Shown: positions 24,640-35,761, counted from the stretch's first letter. The stretch: DNA of 64,000 nt from Timema cristinae (GCA_039000515.1 JBCFYV010000100.1:52885433-52949432), one strand, 5' to 3'. Translations and numbers: made by a program. Notes: generated by a model not told the origin, from the sequence alone.

Positions 24640-24852
24640 GTTGTCTAGTCTGGTTTGACAGTGACCAGGATGTCTTGAATTCGATTCTAAGCTAGGTGTA
24701 TTGAGGATGGTTTTTTCCTAAATAGTTTTCCACTATCTATCACCAGGTAAATGTAGGTACACTTCCTCCAAATTCAAGATTACTCACCCCTAACCCATTA
24801 GTAAAATCAGTACATATGCGTATAGCCCGAAAGGGTAGTAAGACATTGTTCT
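24640..24852 (+). mobile_element. SINE-C
   Basis: B box region is altered (TTCGATTCTAAGCTAGG). The tail is complete (CCCGAAAGGGTAGTAAGAC). Confidence 0.75.
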
Positions 24853-24922
24853 AAGATATCACTTTTTGACCGCTAAATTATGTTTGTTTGTTCTAAAAGT
24901 ATCTTTTTAATAGATCCTTATT

Positions 24923-25203
24923 ATTATTATTATTATTATCGCGTCTTACTACCCGTTCGGGTTATACGCACTTACACTAATGTGTAATGGTAGGGTGATT
25001 GTGAGATGAAATGGAGGACCTACAGTTTAACGTGGGATCCGAACCACGGTGGGGGCCTGGCATTCCCCACATTCACAAGATGTCTTGTCAGAGGTGAAGG
25101 AAGGGTTTGGCAATCAGATAAATCTGTGCCGGGACCGAGGATTGAACCCCGGACCCCCAGCACAGAAGTCTGACACCTTACCCTTAGACCACCAGGTCAC
25201 CTG
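24923..25203 (-). mobile_element. SINE-A, full length
   Basis: Complete copy in reverse orientation. The 15-base duplication TAATAGATCCTTATT lies at 24,908-24,922 and 25,204-25,218. Confidence 0.95.
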
Positions 25204-25813
25204 TAATAGATCCTTATTGATGCTTGTGAAGTGTGACTGATTTTTAAAAAGTAGGAGCAATTTGAACAAAAATAGGTCACTAAATAAAGCTCACTACTTC
25301 CTTATTAAGCTAGAGTTAAAAAAAAGCAAAAATGTTGGTTTGTTAAAATATTTCGACTGGATGTTCCTCCTTAACTATGTTCAGTTTATGGAGACGCTGT
25401 CCTCAGATCCTGTTCCACCATGTTTCCTCTCATAAAGCTCTTTCCATCTTCACCCCCATCCCCCTTTCCCTTCTACTCTCCCCTTCCTTATTTCTGCCGA
25501 TCGCTCACTTTGTCACAACCTCTTTCCCCCACTTCACACTTTCCAATTTTCCAATTTCTACTTGCGAAACATTTTGAAAATAAATAGTAGCCAATCGGAA
25601 AGTTAGGGAAGAGAGCGCAGCTGTTGCGAAACATTCTGTTCCGTCGAAAAGAAACTAGATCTACATCCTCCAACTGGGCGTAGAAGGAGTACGAGGGCGT
25701 ACAAGGGCGTACAAGGGGTTAGGGTGCTACTCCCATTTTGGTTTTACATCTTCTTCCCAGATATGACTTTATTTTAATAACTCGACACTAGATTACCTAG
25801 CTAACATTTGTTA

Positions 25814-25940
25814 TTATTATTATTAGCACCGCGTCTTACTACCCGTTCGGATTATACGCACTTACGCTAATGTGTAATGGTAGGGTGATTGTGAGATGAA
25901 ATGGAGGACCTACAGTTTAGCGTGGAATCCGAACCACGGT
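25814..25940 (-). mobile_element. SINE-A, 5'-truncated insertion
   Basis: Only the tail half is present, ending at GAACCACGGT. A 12-base duplication TAACATTTGTTA (25,802-25,813 and 25,941-25,952) brackets it, so the truncation happened during insertion, as expected for target-primed reverse transcription. Confidence 0.92.
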
Positions 25941-25984
25941 TAACATTTGTTAACGTGGGCTGGAGGCCGAGGTTAAACATCGTC

Positions 25985-26070
25985 ACATGTGGTTTTCCCA
26001 AATTTTATCAAGGCTAATGCGGGTGCACATTTCACAATCTATCTTATACATCTCGTCCATTACTAACAAT
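25985..26070 (+). mobile_element. SINE-C fragment
   Basis: Body piece only (GGTTTTCCCAAATTT, AATGCGGGTGCAC). Confidence 0.45.
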
Positions 26071-26109
26071 TGTGTTGAAAGATTATTTTTTCTTAAATCC
26101 ATCTCCGTT

Positions 26110-26371
26110 TCCAATCTGTGGTCAATTTTTTAACCCAAGCAATATATTTTACACTTCCCACTGGCTGTATCTGTCATGGCTTTATATGACTTATGATCTA
26201 ACTTAAAACTATAAAAGGCACACAATAACCAGTCCCCCGGTCGTAAATTCATCACTGTGAAAGGGTAAAACCCTCATTTCACCAGTGAAACATTTCTCAT
26301 CTATGACGGGAATCGAACCCAGGACTCTAACCCAGAAGACAGACACATTACCGACTGAGATAAGTTGTAAG
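26110..26371 (-). mobile_element. SINE-G, full length
   Basis: Head TATCTCAGTCGGTAATGTG, B box GGGTTCGATTCCCG. Confidence 0.85.
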
Positions 26372-26454
26372 ATGGTGGAAAGTAACGGTTATTTATTTTA
26401 TTAAATTACATTATGACACCTAAACAAGGATAGAACAATGTGTTTTATTTTATA

Positions 26455-26695
26455 ACAGCACCTTAAATACCGGTTCAGGCTCTACGCATATGCTTGCTAT
26501 TTTATTGGGGTAGAGAAGATGAAGGAAGTATATTAAAGGTGATACACTTACATCTGCCTGGAAGGAGAATGAGAAACCATTTAAGAAAAACCACCTTCAG
26601 TAGACTCGACCGGGTTCGGAGCCGCGATCTCCCATCATCAGCAGGCCAGTCTAATACGATAGTGACGCCTTAAACCGTTCGACCAATGAAGCTGG
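26455..26695 (-). mobile_element. SINE-C
   Basis: Reverse copy with a worn tail (ACAGCACCTTAAATACCGG) and a good head (AGTGACGCCTTAAACCG). Confidence 0.8.
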
Positions 26696-26696
26696 T

Positions 26697-26800
26697 TTTT
26701 ATGTATTCATAAGTCAAACCGGTTGATCTGCATCTTTCACTTTTATTAGATATTATCAACACCTATAAAATAACATCAATATTAGAATTGAAGCAAAGTT
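26697..26800 (+). repeat. Unnamed interspersed repeat R, copy 2
   Basis: TTCATAAGTCAA, GATCTGCATCTTTCACTTTT, TAGATATTATCAACACC. Its left edge joins a SINE-C head. Confidence 0.65.
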
Positions 26801-26863
26801 ATCGTATTTGTTAATTACGATTATAACCGTATCTAAATATCATATTATTTAAATTGAAAAGTA

Positions 26864-27125
26864 ATCGACCTCGTGATCTAGTGGTCAGTACACCTGTATG
26901 AGAGTCTAGGAGTCCCGGGTTCGATTCAAAGTTATTTCCGTGGGTATTTTTCTATCAAGGGGAATAAACCCAACGTTCGCCAGGGGTTGGTAAATTAGTC
27001 TGAAGTTATGTTTAAAGACTTCCAAACCTCCATATTCACTATCATCACATCATCCCCTAATTGTGTAACATGGATAGCGCTCTGTACTACCAGAGCGGCT
27101 AATGGTCTACACACCTTCACGTCAT
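26864..27125 (+). mobile_element. SINE-D, diverged
   Basis: tRNA-like head CTCGTGATCTAGTGGTCAG with B box GGGTTCGATTC. The body word CGCCAGGGGTTGG is shared with the three copies at 46-50 kb. Confidence 0.75.
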
Positions 27126-27150
27126 CATTATCGGTCAAATGTGCGATATG

Positions 27151-27178
27151 ACATATATATATATATATATATATATAT
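27151..27178. repeat. (TA)n microsatellite
   Basis: Uninterrupted TA dinucleotides. Confidence 0.95.
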
Positions 27179-27367
27179 CATCACCTACCTATACACGGCC
27201 CTTTCATCTAGGACCCTTGCCTTACTACGCCACTGCTCCAACCATTGAATTATTCACGCGTCACCCCGTTCCGATTGTTATTATTCACTCATATTTTAAG
27301 GCAGAGTCTGTTATGGACGTGTATATATCGTCAGTTACACATGAGTGACCAATTAATGTCACAAGCT

Positions 27368-27528
27368 ATCAGATGCCTTAAGATATGAGTGAAGAATGAC
27401 CTTGGGAACGGGACGACTCTTGGATAACTCGGTGGTTAGAGCATTGGCGTACTAAGCCAAAGGTCCCGGGTTTGATTCCCGTGTCCAGGTAGTATTGTAT
27501 GATTCAAATAATATTAATAATGTAATAG

Positions 27529-27530
<2 letters not shown>
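27368..27530 (+). mobile_element. SINE-E / tRNA-like repeat, best fold
   Basis: The stretch 27,419-27,488 can fold as a tRNA: a 7-bp acceptor with G-T pairs, a short D arm, a perfect 5-bp anticodon stem (TTGGC/GCCAA) with a 7-base loop reading ACT, and a T arm with one mismatch. The same 50-base upstream flank (ATGAGTGAAGAATGA) occurs at 36.5 kb, so this is a repeat rather than a free tRNA gene. Confidence 0.7.
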
Positions 27531-27586
<56 letters not shown>

Positions 27587-27817
27587 GCACCGCGTCTTAC
27601 TATCCGTTCGGGTTATACGCACTTACGCTAATGTGTAATGGTAGGGTGATTGTGAGATGAAATGAAGGACCTACAGTTTAATGTGGGATCCGAACCACGG
27701 TGGAGGCCTGGCATTCCCCACATTCACAAGTTGTGATTAATACACGTCTTGTCAGAGGTGAAAGAAGGGTTTGGTAATCAGATAGATCTGTGCCGGGACC
27801 GAGGATTGAACTCCGGA
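27530..27817 (-). mobile_element. SINE-A copy with long ATT tail, truncated beside the LRRCT acceptor
   Basis: The tail begins in an ATT run (27,530-27,586). The body is intact as far as the B box (GGATTGAAC in this orientation) and then stops at 27,817, before the A box. The next 19 bases are the pyrimidine-rich tract and acceptor of the LRRCT exon. No target-site duplication was found, so this end may be a deletion or recombination junction. Confidence 0.85.
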
Positions 27818-27836
27818 TTGTTATCGTTGCTCGCAG

Positions 27837-28098
27837 GAGGTCTGGTGCTCAAGGGTAACCCGTGGACCTGCGACTGCGGGCTGGTGTGGTTGGGACATTG
27901 GTTGCGCCGCTGGTTGAGAGAGACGCTGCAGATACATACGGTGGTCCTGGAAGGGGCCCAACAGATGCAGGCCGCGGCCAGAGGGGCCACGTGCACGGAC
28001 CCCCGCACGGGGCAGCAGACGCCCATCCTAGACCTGTACCCGAGGACTTGAGCTGCCACGCCAGTGCCCTCAGTAGGGGGGGCAGCTCCTCCAGGTGA
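27837..28098 (+). CDS. Exon encoding an LRR C-terminal cap (LRRCT), frame broken near its end
   Basis: This is the only convincing host coding sequence in the window. From a splice acceptor ending TCGCAG (27,831-27,836) the frame opens with GLVLKGNPWTCDC, the end of a leucine-rich repeat followed by the NPW.CDC start of an LRRCT cap. A Trp/Arg-rich helix (WLGHWLRRWLRETLQ) and the third cysteine (ATCTDP) follow. These caps normally have four cysteines. In this frame a TGA at 28,049-28,051 arrives before the fourth. One frame over, EDLSCHASALS supplies it and runs to a TGA at 28,096-28,098. One missing base near the C run at 28,039-28,041 would explain this. The family acts extracellularly, often in adhesion or receptors; the insect member is not identified. 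The exon is far more GC-rich than its surroundings. No other LRR exon was found here. The 3' end is uncertain: CAG-GTGACT at 28,092-28,100 could be a weak splice donor. Confidence 0.75.
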
Positions 28099-28635
28099 CT
28101 TTTAACAGATAGAATCCTCAAGGATGTTCGAATTATGAATTTGTAATTTTTATTTTAACTCAAAGAGTCCTGTTAGCTTTGAGAATTTTAATTTGTAGTT
28201 TTTTTGAGATTCGAATTTGTGATTTTTAAAATTTTTGAATTTGAAAGAATTTTTAAATCTTAGAACCGTAAAGGATGTTCGAATTTAGAATTTGATTTTT
28301 GATTTATTAGTTGTTTTTACTCCTTTAACATCCTTAAGTAATGAGGACTCAAAAAAAGTAAAAATTTAATAAAAAAAATGTTTTATTAATTTAATTGTAA
28401 AATTATTTTAGAGTAATTCTACGTTTTGATGATTTAACCCGACATAAAACAAACCTAACAACCAGGCCTCACACCATTAATTTACCACTTGAAAATTAAT
28501 GTTAAAAAAACTTAGAATTTGAAAGAAAAAAAAAATCATATCAATTTGATAGATTCTAATAAAAGTCAATTCTATCCGTCTCTAGTTATTAGCCCTTTTG
28601 TAAGGGGTGGAGAAGAATCGGTGGTCAGGAGCTGA

Positions 28636-28985
28636 CTGTTAAGGTGGGTCAGTGTTTTTGCAGTTTTTTAAGCAAAATATTTGTTTAGAAAAATAAATAA
28701 AATATTGCTCCAGTATAAAAAGAGTTTAATTTTCTTATCGTTGTGATATCAACAGTTGTCGAATATCTGTCAGGGGTGTCCTGGAATTTAATGACAACTT
28801 TTTGTCTTCATTTAAAAAGTTTCTCATCTAATGACACTATGCTCATGACAGATATTCAACAACTGTTGATATCACCTTGTTAAGAAAATTAAACTATATG
28901 TTTCTACTGGAAAAATATTTTTTTTTATTTTGGACAAAAAGGTTTTGATGTAAAAACTGCAAAAACATTGACCTTAACTTGAGTT
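28636..28985. mobile_element. MITE-1, long arms
   Basis: Arms extend outward to TTAAGGTGGGTCAGTG on the left and CATTGACCTTAA on the right, with TTTTTGCAG inside each. This copy starts about 540 bases after the LRRCT exon. Confidence 0.88.
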
Positions 28986-29029
28986 CTTTACACTCCCGCC
29001 AATACGTCCCCTTGTGGGTTATATCATGC

Positions 29030-29335
29030 CTTGCAGATGCGGGTTTAGTAGTGACAACCACCGCAGGATACTGGTGGCGCTAGCTGTCCTCTACTGCGCT
29101 TGCTGGCGGTGACGTCCGTCGTGAGAGGTTCGCGTCCCGACTCCATCCACTCTGACTTTGCTCTCAGACGTCTAGAGAGAGAGAGAGAGAGAGAGCTGTG
29201 TTGCGTTTCTTCTACTCTTCCCACCGCGGAGGAGTGAAAGAGGAGGGTGGGGGAGGTTTTCGCGTGCACTGAGAATGGGTTGAACCCTCCAGTGCTTCCC
29301 TACCCCCTCCCTTTTCAGGTGTTCAACGATCGTTA
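29030..29335. other. CpG-rich block, possible promoter or 5' exon
   Basis: Unlike its AT-rich surroundings, this block is rich in CG dinucleotides (GGCGGTGACGTCCGTCGTG, CCACCGCGGAGG) and contains a GA run. It starts about 930 bases after the LRRCT exon. No coding domain is recognised on either strand. Confidence 0.3.
29173..29195. repeat. (GA)n microsatellite in CpG-rich block
   Basis: About 11 GA units inside the GC-rich block at 29.0-29.3 kb. GAGA runs can bind GAGA factor in insects. Confidence 0.9.
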
Positions 29336-29505
29336 ACGGAGATGAAAGGGAGATCCCGTTGAAAAAATGAAATTTCTAGTTCTTAGCATTTTTCACAAGA
29401 TGTAATTGGTTTTTTCTATGTTCTTTGCTTATTGAGTGGATTACATTTTTTTTTTCAAATGATTGTTTTCACAGGAAAAGTCAGAAACCAAAGTAGAGTT
29501 ATTTT

Positions 29506-29752
29506 AACACCACATCTTACTATCTGTTCAGGTAGTACCAATTTTTACTAATCACGCTAGTTAGCTAGGAATGAGTAAGGTTGAATTTTAAAGGAAGTGT
29601 ACACGCATTTGCGTGAAGGGAGAGTGACAAACCATTTAGGAAAACCTCCTTCAGTACACCCTACTGGGATTCGAATCTCGGTTTTCCAATCATCGATAGT
29701 CTAGTTCCATTGCGTGAGCGACGCCTCAGACCATGTGAGCACCGAAGCAGGT
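29506..29752 (-). mobile_element. SINE-C
   Basis: Complete reverse copy (CACCACATCTTACTATC to CACCGAAGC). Confidence 0.85.
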
Positions 29753-29850
29753 ATAGTTATTCAAAGGTTTTGCTTAAGTTTTACACGAATGAGCCGTTGA
29801 TGCTTGTGAGAACCTATCTGTGTTCTACGTCAAGATGAAAATCAGAAAGA

Positions 29851-30105
29851 CCCGCTTCGGTGTCCACGTGGTCTAACGCGCTACTCTCGCGGCGGACTAT
29901 ACTGCCGATGACGGGGAGATCGAAGTTCAAATCTCAGTTGGGTTTACTGAGGGTGGGTTTTTTTTCAAAATGATTTCCCACTTTCCCTCCACGTAAATGC
30001 GGGTACACTTCCTATAAATATAACCTTCATAATCCCTAAAAACCATTGGCGTAATTAGTACACAGGCGTATAGCCCCGGGTAGTGGGAAGCAATGCTAAA
30101 AAGTT
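29851..30105 (+). mobile_element. SINE-C
   Basis: Complete copy starting CCCGCTTCGGTGTCC, in opposite orientation to the SINE-C 100 bases upstream. Confidence 0.85.
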
Positions 30106-30111
30106 ATATTT

Positions 30112-30206
30112 TCATCAAATCAAAATCAAATGGGACAAAAAATCAAATGAGGCAAAAAAAATCAAATGGGACACAAATCAAATGAGGCAAAAAAGTAATC
30201 AAATGG
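30112..30206. repeat. Short tandem array of AATCAAATGGGACA-type units
   Basis: About five units alternating AATCAAATGGGACA and AATCAAATGAGGCA with A-rich spacers. Confidence 0.8.
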
Positions 30207-30524
30207 GTAGGTTTACAACCACGTTTTAAATATAGCCGTGTGGGTGTCCGTACCACGCGACCACTGGCAAACGACCGCGATTTGTCCGTAAAAGTGGGTG
30301 ATTTTGTGTCGCTCTTATAAATAACACGGTTTTCGTTCTGGCGTCCTGTTCGCGACTGCTTTGTCGCGGTGAGATGGTCGGAAAGTATGTCCTATGCCCT
30401 AATAACACTAAACTAGGAGTTGTTTTTATGTTTCCATTAAATCCACTAGCATTTACCTTGAGAAAGCAATAAAAAAAAATCAACGGCGTCACATCCTGGT
30501 CTCGCACCAGCAAAGGCATCAGTC

Positions 30525-30690
30525 TCTTACCTTGTCTGATTTACCGGTGATTTGGAAGGTCAATACCCAGCCTGGCGTGCCAAAGCTCTTTTTTTTTGTC
30601 CTATATAGTTTCCATAATCTCCTTCCAATAAAATACGGATATACATTTCCCTCTAAATTCTACCGTCCTTGCTTCCACCCCAACAGTGTA
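30525..30690 (+). mobile_element. SINE-C fragment
   Basis: B box to mid body (CAATACCCAGCCTGGCGTG, TTTCCCTCTAAATTC), strongly diverged. Confidence 0.6.
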
Positions 30691-30854
30691 GATATGTGTT
30701 CAAGTGTCTAGAGAAGTTTGTGCGATGTGGGTAACTAGGGAAAATGTGACTCCATGGTACCGATAGCGTCATTTAGCTCTTAAAGATCCTGTCAATACAA
30801 TCATTAAAACAAAATAAATATTAAATTTAGCATGGGAGTGTAGGAGAAAATAGA

Positions 30855-31190
30855 AAATATTAGTATATTTGCAGTTTTTATTTCAAAACTTTTTTTTTTG
30901 CCAAAACAAATCAATAGAAAGAGATAGCTTAATTTTTTTTTTCACACAGTGATATCAACAGTTGTTTAATATCTGTCAAGGGTGTCCTAGAATTTTATGA
31001 CAACTTTTTATCATTGTTTAAAAAGTTTCTCATCTAATGTTGCTATGCTTATGACAAATATTCAACAACTGTTGATGTCACCGTGTGAAGAAAATTAAAC
31101 TAGATATTTCTACTGAAGAAATATATTATTTATTTTGGCCAAATAAATGTTTTGATATAAAAACTTCAAAAACACTGCCCTTAACTCGCT
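30855..31190. mobile_element. MITE-1
   Basis: Close relative of the 28.6-kb copy (CAAGGGTGTCCTAGAATTTT centre). The left outer end is eroded. Confidence 0.88.
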
Positions 31191-33699
31191 TTCACTGCAC
31201 TCTCACGTTGTAATGTTTCTCACCCCTAAGCGAAATGCAATGTTTACCTCAAGGCAGTCTGTCTGTAGGAGTGATATTGGCACATTTACAACGAGTATTA
31301 AATTTTTAGTAGTTTTTTTCATATCCTAAAATAATGAAACAAGAATAATTTAAAAAAAGCACAGTTGGATCCCACCTGATGTCTGATGGTGCTACGACGC
31401 CACTTTTAGTGGTCTGCCAAAAAAAAAAAATCTTAGTCGTGATAAGTTTCAAATACCAAATTTTTTTTAAAGTGACATTCTAACTAATCACTGAATCACA
31501 CAATGATAGGATCTGTGACTATATAGTTTACTTGTGTCTTATGGGTTTTAGAAATATAATTGTTTTTAGTAAACACATTGTGGTACTTGCATATATAATT
31601 AAGGTCAAAATATATTATTTGCTTCTTTTTTTTTAATAACAAAATATTTGTGGCTTATGAATATGTTAGCCTCATTATTCAATATTGATATTTTATATTA
31701 TTTTTAGTATGAAACAAATGTAAGACTTTAGGATTGATAATATTTTTTTATATTTACTATAAATATGATCATGTTTTGCTACTAGTACATTCATAGCCTC
31801 ATATGTAGGCCTACTGTTTATTTTACTGTTTAATTTTAAATGGAATAACTTTGGTTATCTAAAATAGAAACATTATAGGAAAATAACAGAGTTTAAAATT
31901 AATTACACCTATCGATAGGTTAGCATGATTATTTGTATTTACTAATGGGTTGACACGATTCTATTTGTATTTACTAATGGGTTGACACTATTCTATTTGT
32001 ATTATAATGGGTTGACACTATTCTATTTGTATTACTATGGGTTGACACTATTCTATTTGTATTTACTAATGGGTTGACACGATTCTATTTGTATTTACTA
32101 ATGGGTTGACACGATTCTTTCCTAGCAGAATGTATGTGCCAAAAGCATTCTTCGAATCATCAGTATAGTCCGATGTATTTAATTTCTGAGCCAAACGCTT
32201 CGTGTTTTAAAATCCGCCGTATTAGTAATGTAGACCTGATTGTTATATCGAATAATGGTTTTAAAATAGCGTTGTAAAGTTATTTATCTTAATAAGTAGC
32301 TATAAATATTTTAAAATTGGAAATTAAATAAAGATATACATATATATTTTACACATTCATGTATGTACTATATGACAGAGATTTAAGTTTAAGTTATGTA
32401 ATCCTGTTTTAGTTTTAAATGATTGCAATATTAAGAAGTTTAATTGAGATATTTTAAAAACGTTATGTATTTCAAACTGAATTCAAATATTTGCCATTTT
32501 TTTTCATGAAAATATTCAGATATAAAAATAAAGTTTTTACATTTTTATATAAAAAATATAGCGACATAGTCTTAAAAAACCAACAAAATATATTATAATA
32601 ATTTAAGTTAATATGTATCGATAGATAAACACCGTCGTCTCATATTTAATTTCAATATTAATCATTTATGTTCACAAATCATTAGGAAAAATGCAACCAA
32701 AATATTTAAATAATGTAATATTCTATTGTATAAATGAACAATTTAAATTGGTTATATTTGCTTAGGCCAAATATATATATACATATATTAACAATTTTAA
32801 TCCGTTGGCAAAAGGAGGTAGGTCCTATTTAAAAAAAGTTATATTGGTTTTTTTTATGATTGGGCCTATTATTAGTGATGTCTATTGGTGTTTTGAGTAA
32901 CTATGAAATATTTACTCTGAATTTCACCCTTTGTCAGATGCAAAGTGTAATAAGTCACAATTTTCTTCCTACTTCATAGAACAAATAACTTTTTTTTAAG
33001 GCATTAAATCCATATCATGTATCATTGCTTTGGTTTGTATTTTTATTTTATTTTTACTCTTATGTGACCTTACTCCTTCTGCTTTCAGATCAATATAATT
33101 ATAATGACAACAGTCATACTGCCAAAAAAAAACCAACGCAAAATACAGGGTTTAAAAACAAACTATTTTCTAATCGAGGCCTATAAAAATAACTTTGTTT
33201 GTGGCGAGTTAACATTTATGTTGGGACAGAGTTAATAATCGCTATCTGGCTAGTAATATTCGTGCTACAGTATTCACAAATAGCTAAAAGTGAAAATAAA
33301 AACTAGCATATTACGACTATTCAAAGTCGTTTGTTCTGAGAGTTTTTATCGAAGCAATAAAAATATATCAAATTTAATGTGATGAAGATAGAATTAAAAT
33401 ATGGGGTTGCCAATATTAAATGTAAGAATTAAATTTGGAGGAAAAAATTATCGTATTTTGAAATAAAATACATCATTATTTTATAAACCTTTGTGTAAAA
33501 TAGATTAGTTACAGCTGTACTCAATCACATAATATTATTATTAATTATTATTATTAAACTAATTTGTAATATTTAGTGACATGTACAATTTTAAGTTCCA
33601 AATAATGCCAGGTACTTAAAAAAAAATTCATGGGAGTTTGAGAATAAGGCTTTATTTTATTTTTAACAGATACAAATCCATTTAAGCTCTAATTTGATA
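31191..33699. other. Long AT-rich region, SINE-free
   Basis: Holds only the 32-bp array. This is among the longest stretches without a recognised transposable element; no coding frame is apparent. Confidence 0.5.
31928..32117. repeat. Minisatellite, about 32 bp, 6 units
   Basis: TATTTGTATTTACTAATGGG followed by TTGACACGATTC. Two central units are a few bases shorter. Confidence 0.92.
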
Positions 33700-33848
33700 A
33701 ATATTTTGATAGATTAGGGAGGATATATTGAGAAAAAGTGTACCCACATTTTCTTGGAGGAAGAGTGTAAAACCAGTTTAGAAAAACTTCTCACAATAAA
33801 CCCGGCTAAGATTCGAACCTTGATCTCTCCATCATCAGCAGTTTAGTA
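33700..33848 (-). mobile_element. SINE-C fragment, head-to-head with the next
   Basis: Body and B box are present. It is cut at GCAGTTTAGT, where the next copy starts in the opposite direction. Confidence 0.75.
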
Positions 33849-33849
33849 T

Positions 33850-34578
33850 TCAGTGGGCGAATGGTCTAAGGTGTCACTCTCGCAGCAGACTAAACTGCCG
33901 ATGACGAAGAGATTGATGTTCGAATCTCAGTCGGGTGTACTGAGGTTTTTTTTTTTTGTTTAATGGTTTTCCACTCCACCTACACACAAATGCGGGTCAG
34001 ATTCATATAAATACTAGATAGCTGTTGCCCGCGGCTTTGCTCGCGTGGAAGTTGATTATATACAAATACGAAAATATACATATGTATTTGCAGATTAATT
34101 TAAAATATTACGTTACATTGATGACCATAACTTGACCTCAGATCAAAAATAATGCAAGTCCGATACAAACTTTCACCCCCTTTTTCATCCCTTATTAAAT
34201 AAAATTTCCAAAATTCTGAAACACGTATTTATTTGTTTTACGTTAATAACCGAAATACAAAATTTGTTTATGTAACTTTCAAAATGACGGACTTTCATAC
34301 ATATTATCATACATATTATCATCCCCTATTTTGACCCCTTTGGGGTGGAATTTTCTAAAATCCTTTCTTAGTGGGTGCCTACATAACAAAATGAATATAC
34401 AGTCCGAATTTCATGCTTGTAGCCTTGATAGTTTGCGCTCGGCGATGATGAATCAGTCAGTCAGTCAGGACATGTTATTTTATTAGTATAGATAACCTTC
34501 TTATTTCCTAAAACTATTAGTTTGGGTTATGTGCTTATGTACTAATTAAACGGATAGTAAGACGCAGTGTTGAAAAAT
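33850..34578 (+). mobile_element. SINE-C split by a later insertion
   Basis: The head and body run to 34,012, and the remainder (CCTTCTTATTTCCTAA through GATAGTAAGACGCAGTG) resumes at about 34,496. The gap holds the element at 34,013-34,495. Confidence 0.85.
34013..34495. mobile_element. Interspersed element with TGCCCGCGGCTT motif
   Basis: Begins near TAGATAGCTGTTGCCCG and ends near TTATTAGTATAGATA. Inside are GACCCCTTTGGGGTGG and a TCAG repeat (CAGTCAGTCAGTCAGGAC). The CCCGCGGCTT...CGCGTGGA motif recurs in many insect genomes as part of dispersed repeats, as I recall. The boundaries are fixed by the SINE-C copy it interrupts. No coding sequence was seen. Confidence 0.7.
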
Positions 34579-34867
34579 AAAAAAAGTATATCGGCACCAT
34601 AATAATAAATCATCATCATCATCTTATCGGGATGAAGCAACCTCACCTACAGGTTGTCCCAACCTCATAAGACGGTTACATATCAGCCCCTTAAGTAGAA
34701 GACCAGGAATGTTTAGCCGACAAACCATGGTGGAATAAACTAAAATATATTTCAAGCCTGATAGTCTCCCACGTCACCAGATGTTGGTTTAACCAGCATC
34801 GTGATCATACTCGTAGTTGTGGCGGGGGGGCGGGGGGGACCAAATCGATCAAACTCGGCCTTTTTCA

Positions 34868-35125
34868 GTGGAGAAAAACATAAACATGTCGGACAATGTT
34901 TTATGGTTATCCTTCCCAGTTTGGTTAGTCAATGATGGAGAGATCCTGGTTAAAATCCTGGACGGGTGTATCAAGTTGTTGTTTTTTCCTTTAGATGGTC
35001 TCTGCACTCTTTCCATACAAATGTGGGTACATTTCCTTTCGATTTTACAATCATGATTACCACACCTCCAATCCTAATTATGTAATTTATTGGTGGATAT
35101 CTTGGACGGGTAGTAAGATGTGGAG
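34868..35125 (+). mobile_element. SINE-C, strongly diverged
   Basis: Order of motifs is preserved: GGAGAGATCCTGG, CACTCTTTCCA, AAATGTGGGTACA, GACGGGTAGTAAGATGTGG. Confidence 0.65.
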
Positions 35126-35761
35126 CATACACAAAAATGTATTAATGTTAAGGATGGTCTCTCCACAGAACTTAAAAACTTGTTTAACCTTTGACTTCCG
35201 GGATCGATCCTTGACTCTTTCAAATTTACTGTGAAGCAGTAGGTCTGTAACGGGTCAACTCAGCCTCGTGAGAAAACTAGGAGCTACTTTAATTTAAAAA
35301 GTAGCAGCTCTGGACTAGAAAACTAAGATTAACAGACGTGAGGTTCTAAGTGTTGACCACATGACACCCTCTATCCATAAAAGTCGGCACTGTTTAGCCT
35401 ACTCGCTAGGTATAACTGAATTACGGACTGATAGCATGGAGTGGTTCTATAAGTATACTTGTTTGCCAATATACGGTTATTTTCTATATCTTAATAAAAC
35501 CTAATTTTGATTAACAGGATTAATAGTGTAAGTGGGGCCGAGGACGTCTGTATGAAAATATAAGGGTGAGGGAAGTCTTTATGATGGGGAGGATGTGGGG
35601 GGGGGGATGACTTCTAATCACGATGTATAAAGATCCCGCTTCTGATAAACCCAAATGTCAAGGTCAGCCGAGCTTATTGCACTATCAGACACAATTATAT
35701 AAAGGTTACGGCTCACTATTGCACTTTTACACCAAAATATTCGTGACTGCCGGCTACCATC

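Noticed and set aside
27419..27488. Intact tRNA gene with anticodon ACT
   Set aside because: The fold is fairly good, but the same head and upstream flank recur at 36.5 kb and the head at 13.3 and 47.4 kb, so it belongs to a tRNA-derived repeat. The T stem has a mismatch.
27749..27816. N-terminal extension of the LRRCT frame upstream of 27,837
   Set aside because: This part is SINE-A sequence read through; the acceptor at 27,836 marks the real exon start.
35252..35274. Second copy of SINE-H
   Set aside because: Only about 23 bases (GGGTCAACTCAGCCTCGTGAG) match; the rest is unrelated.
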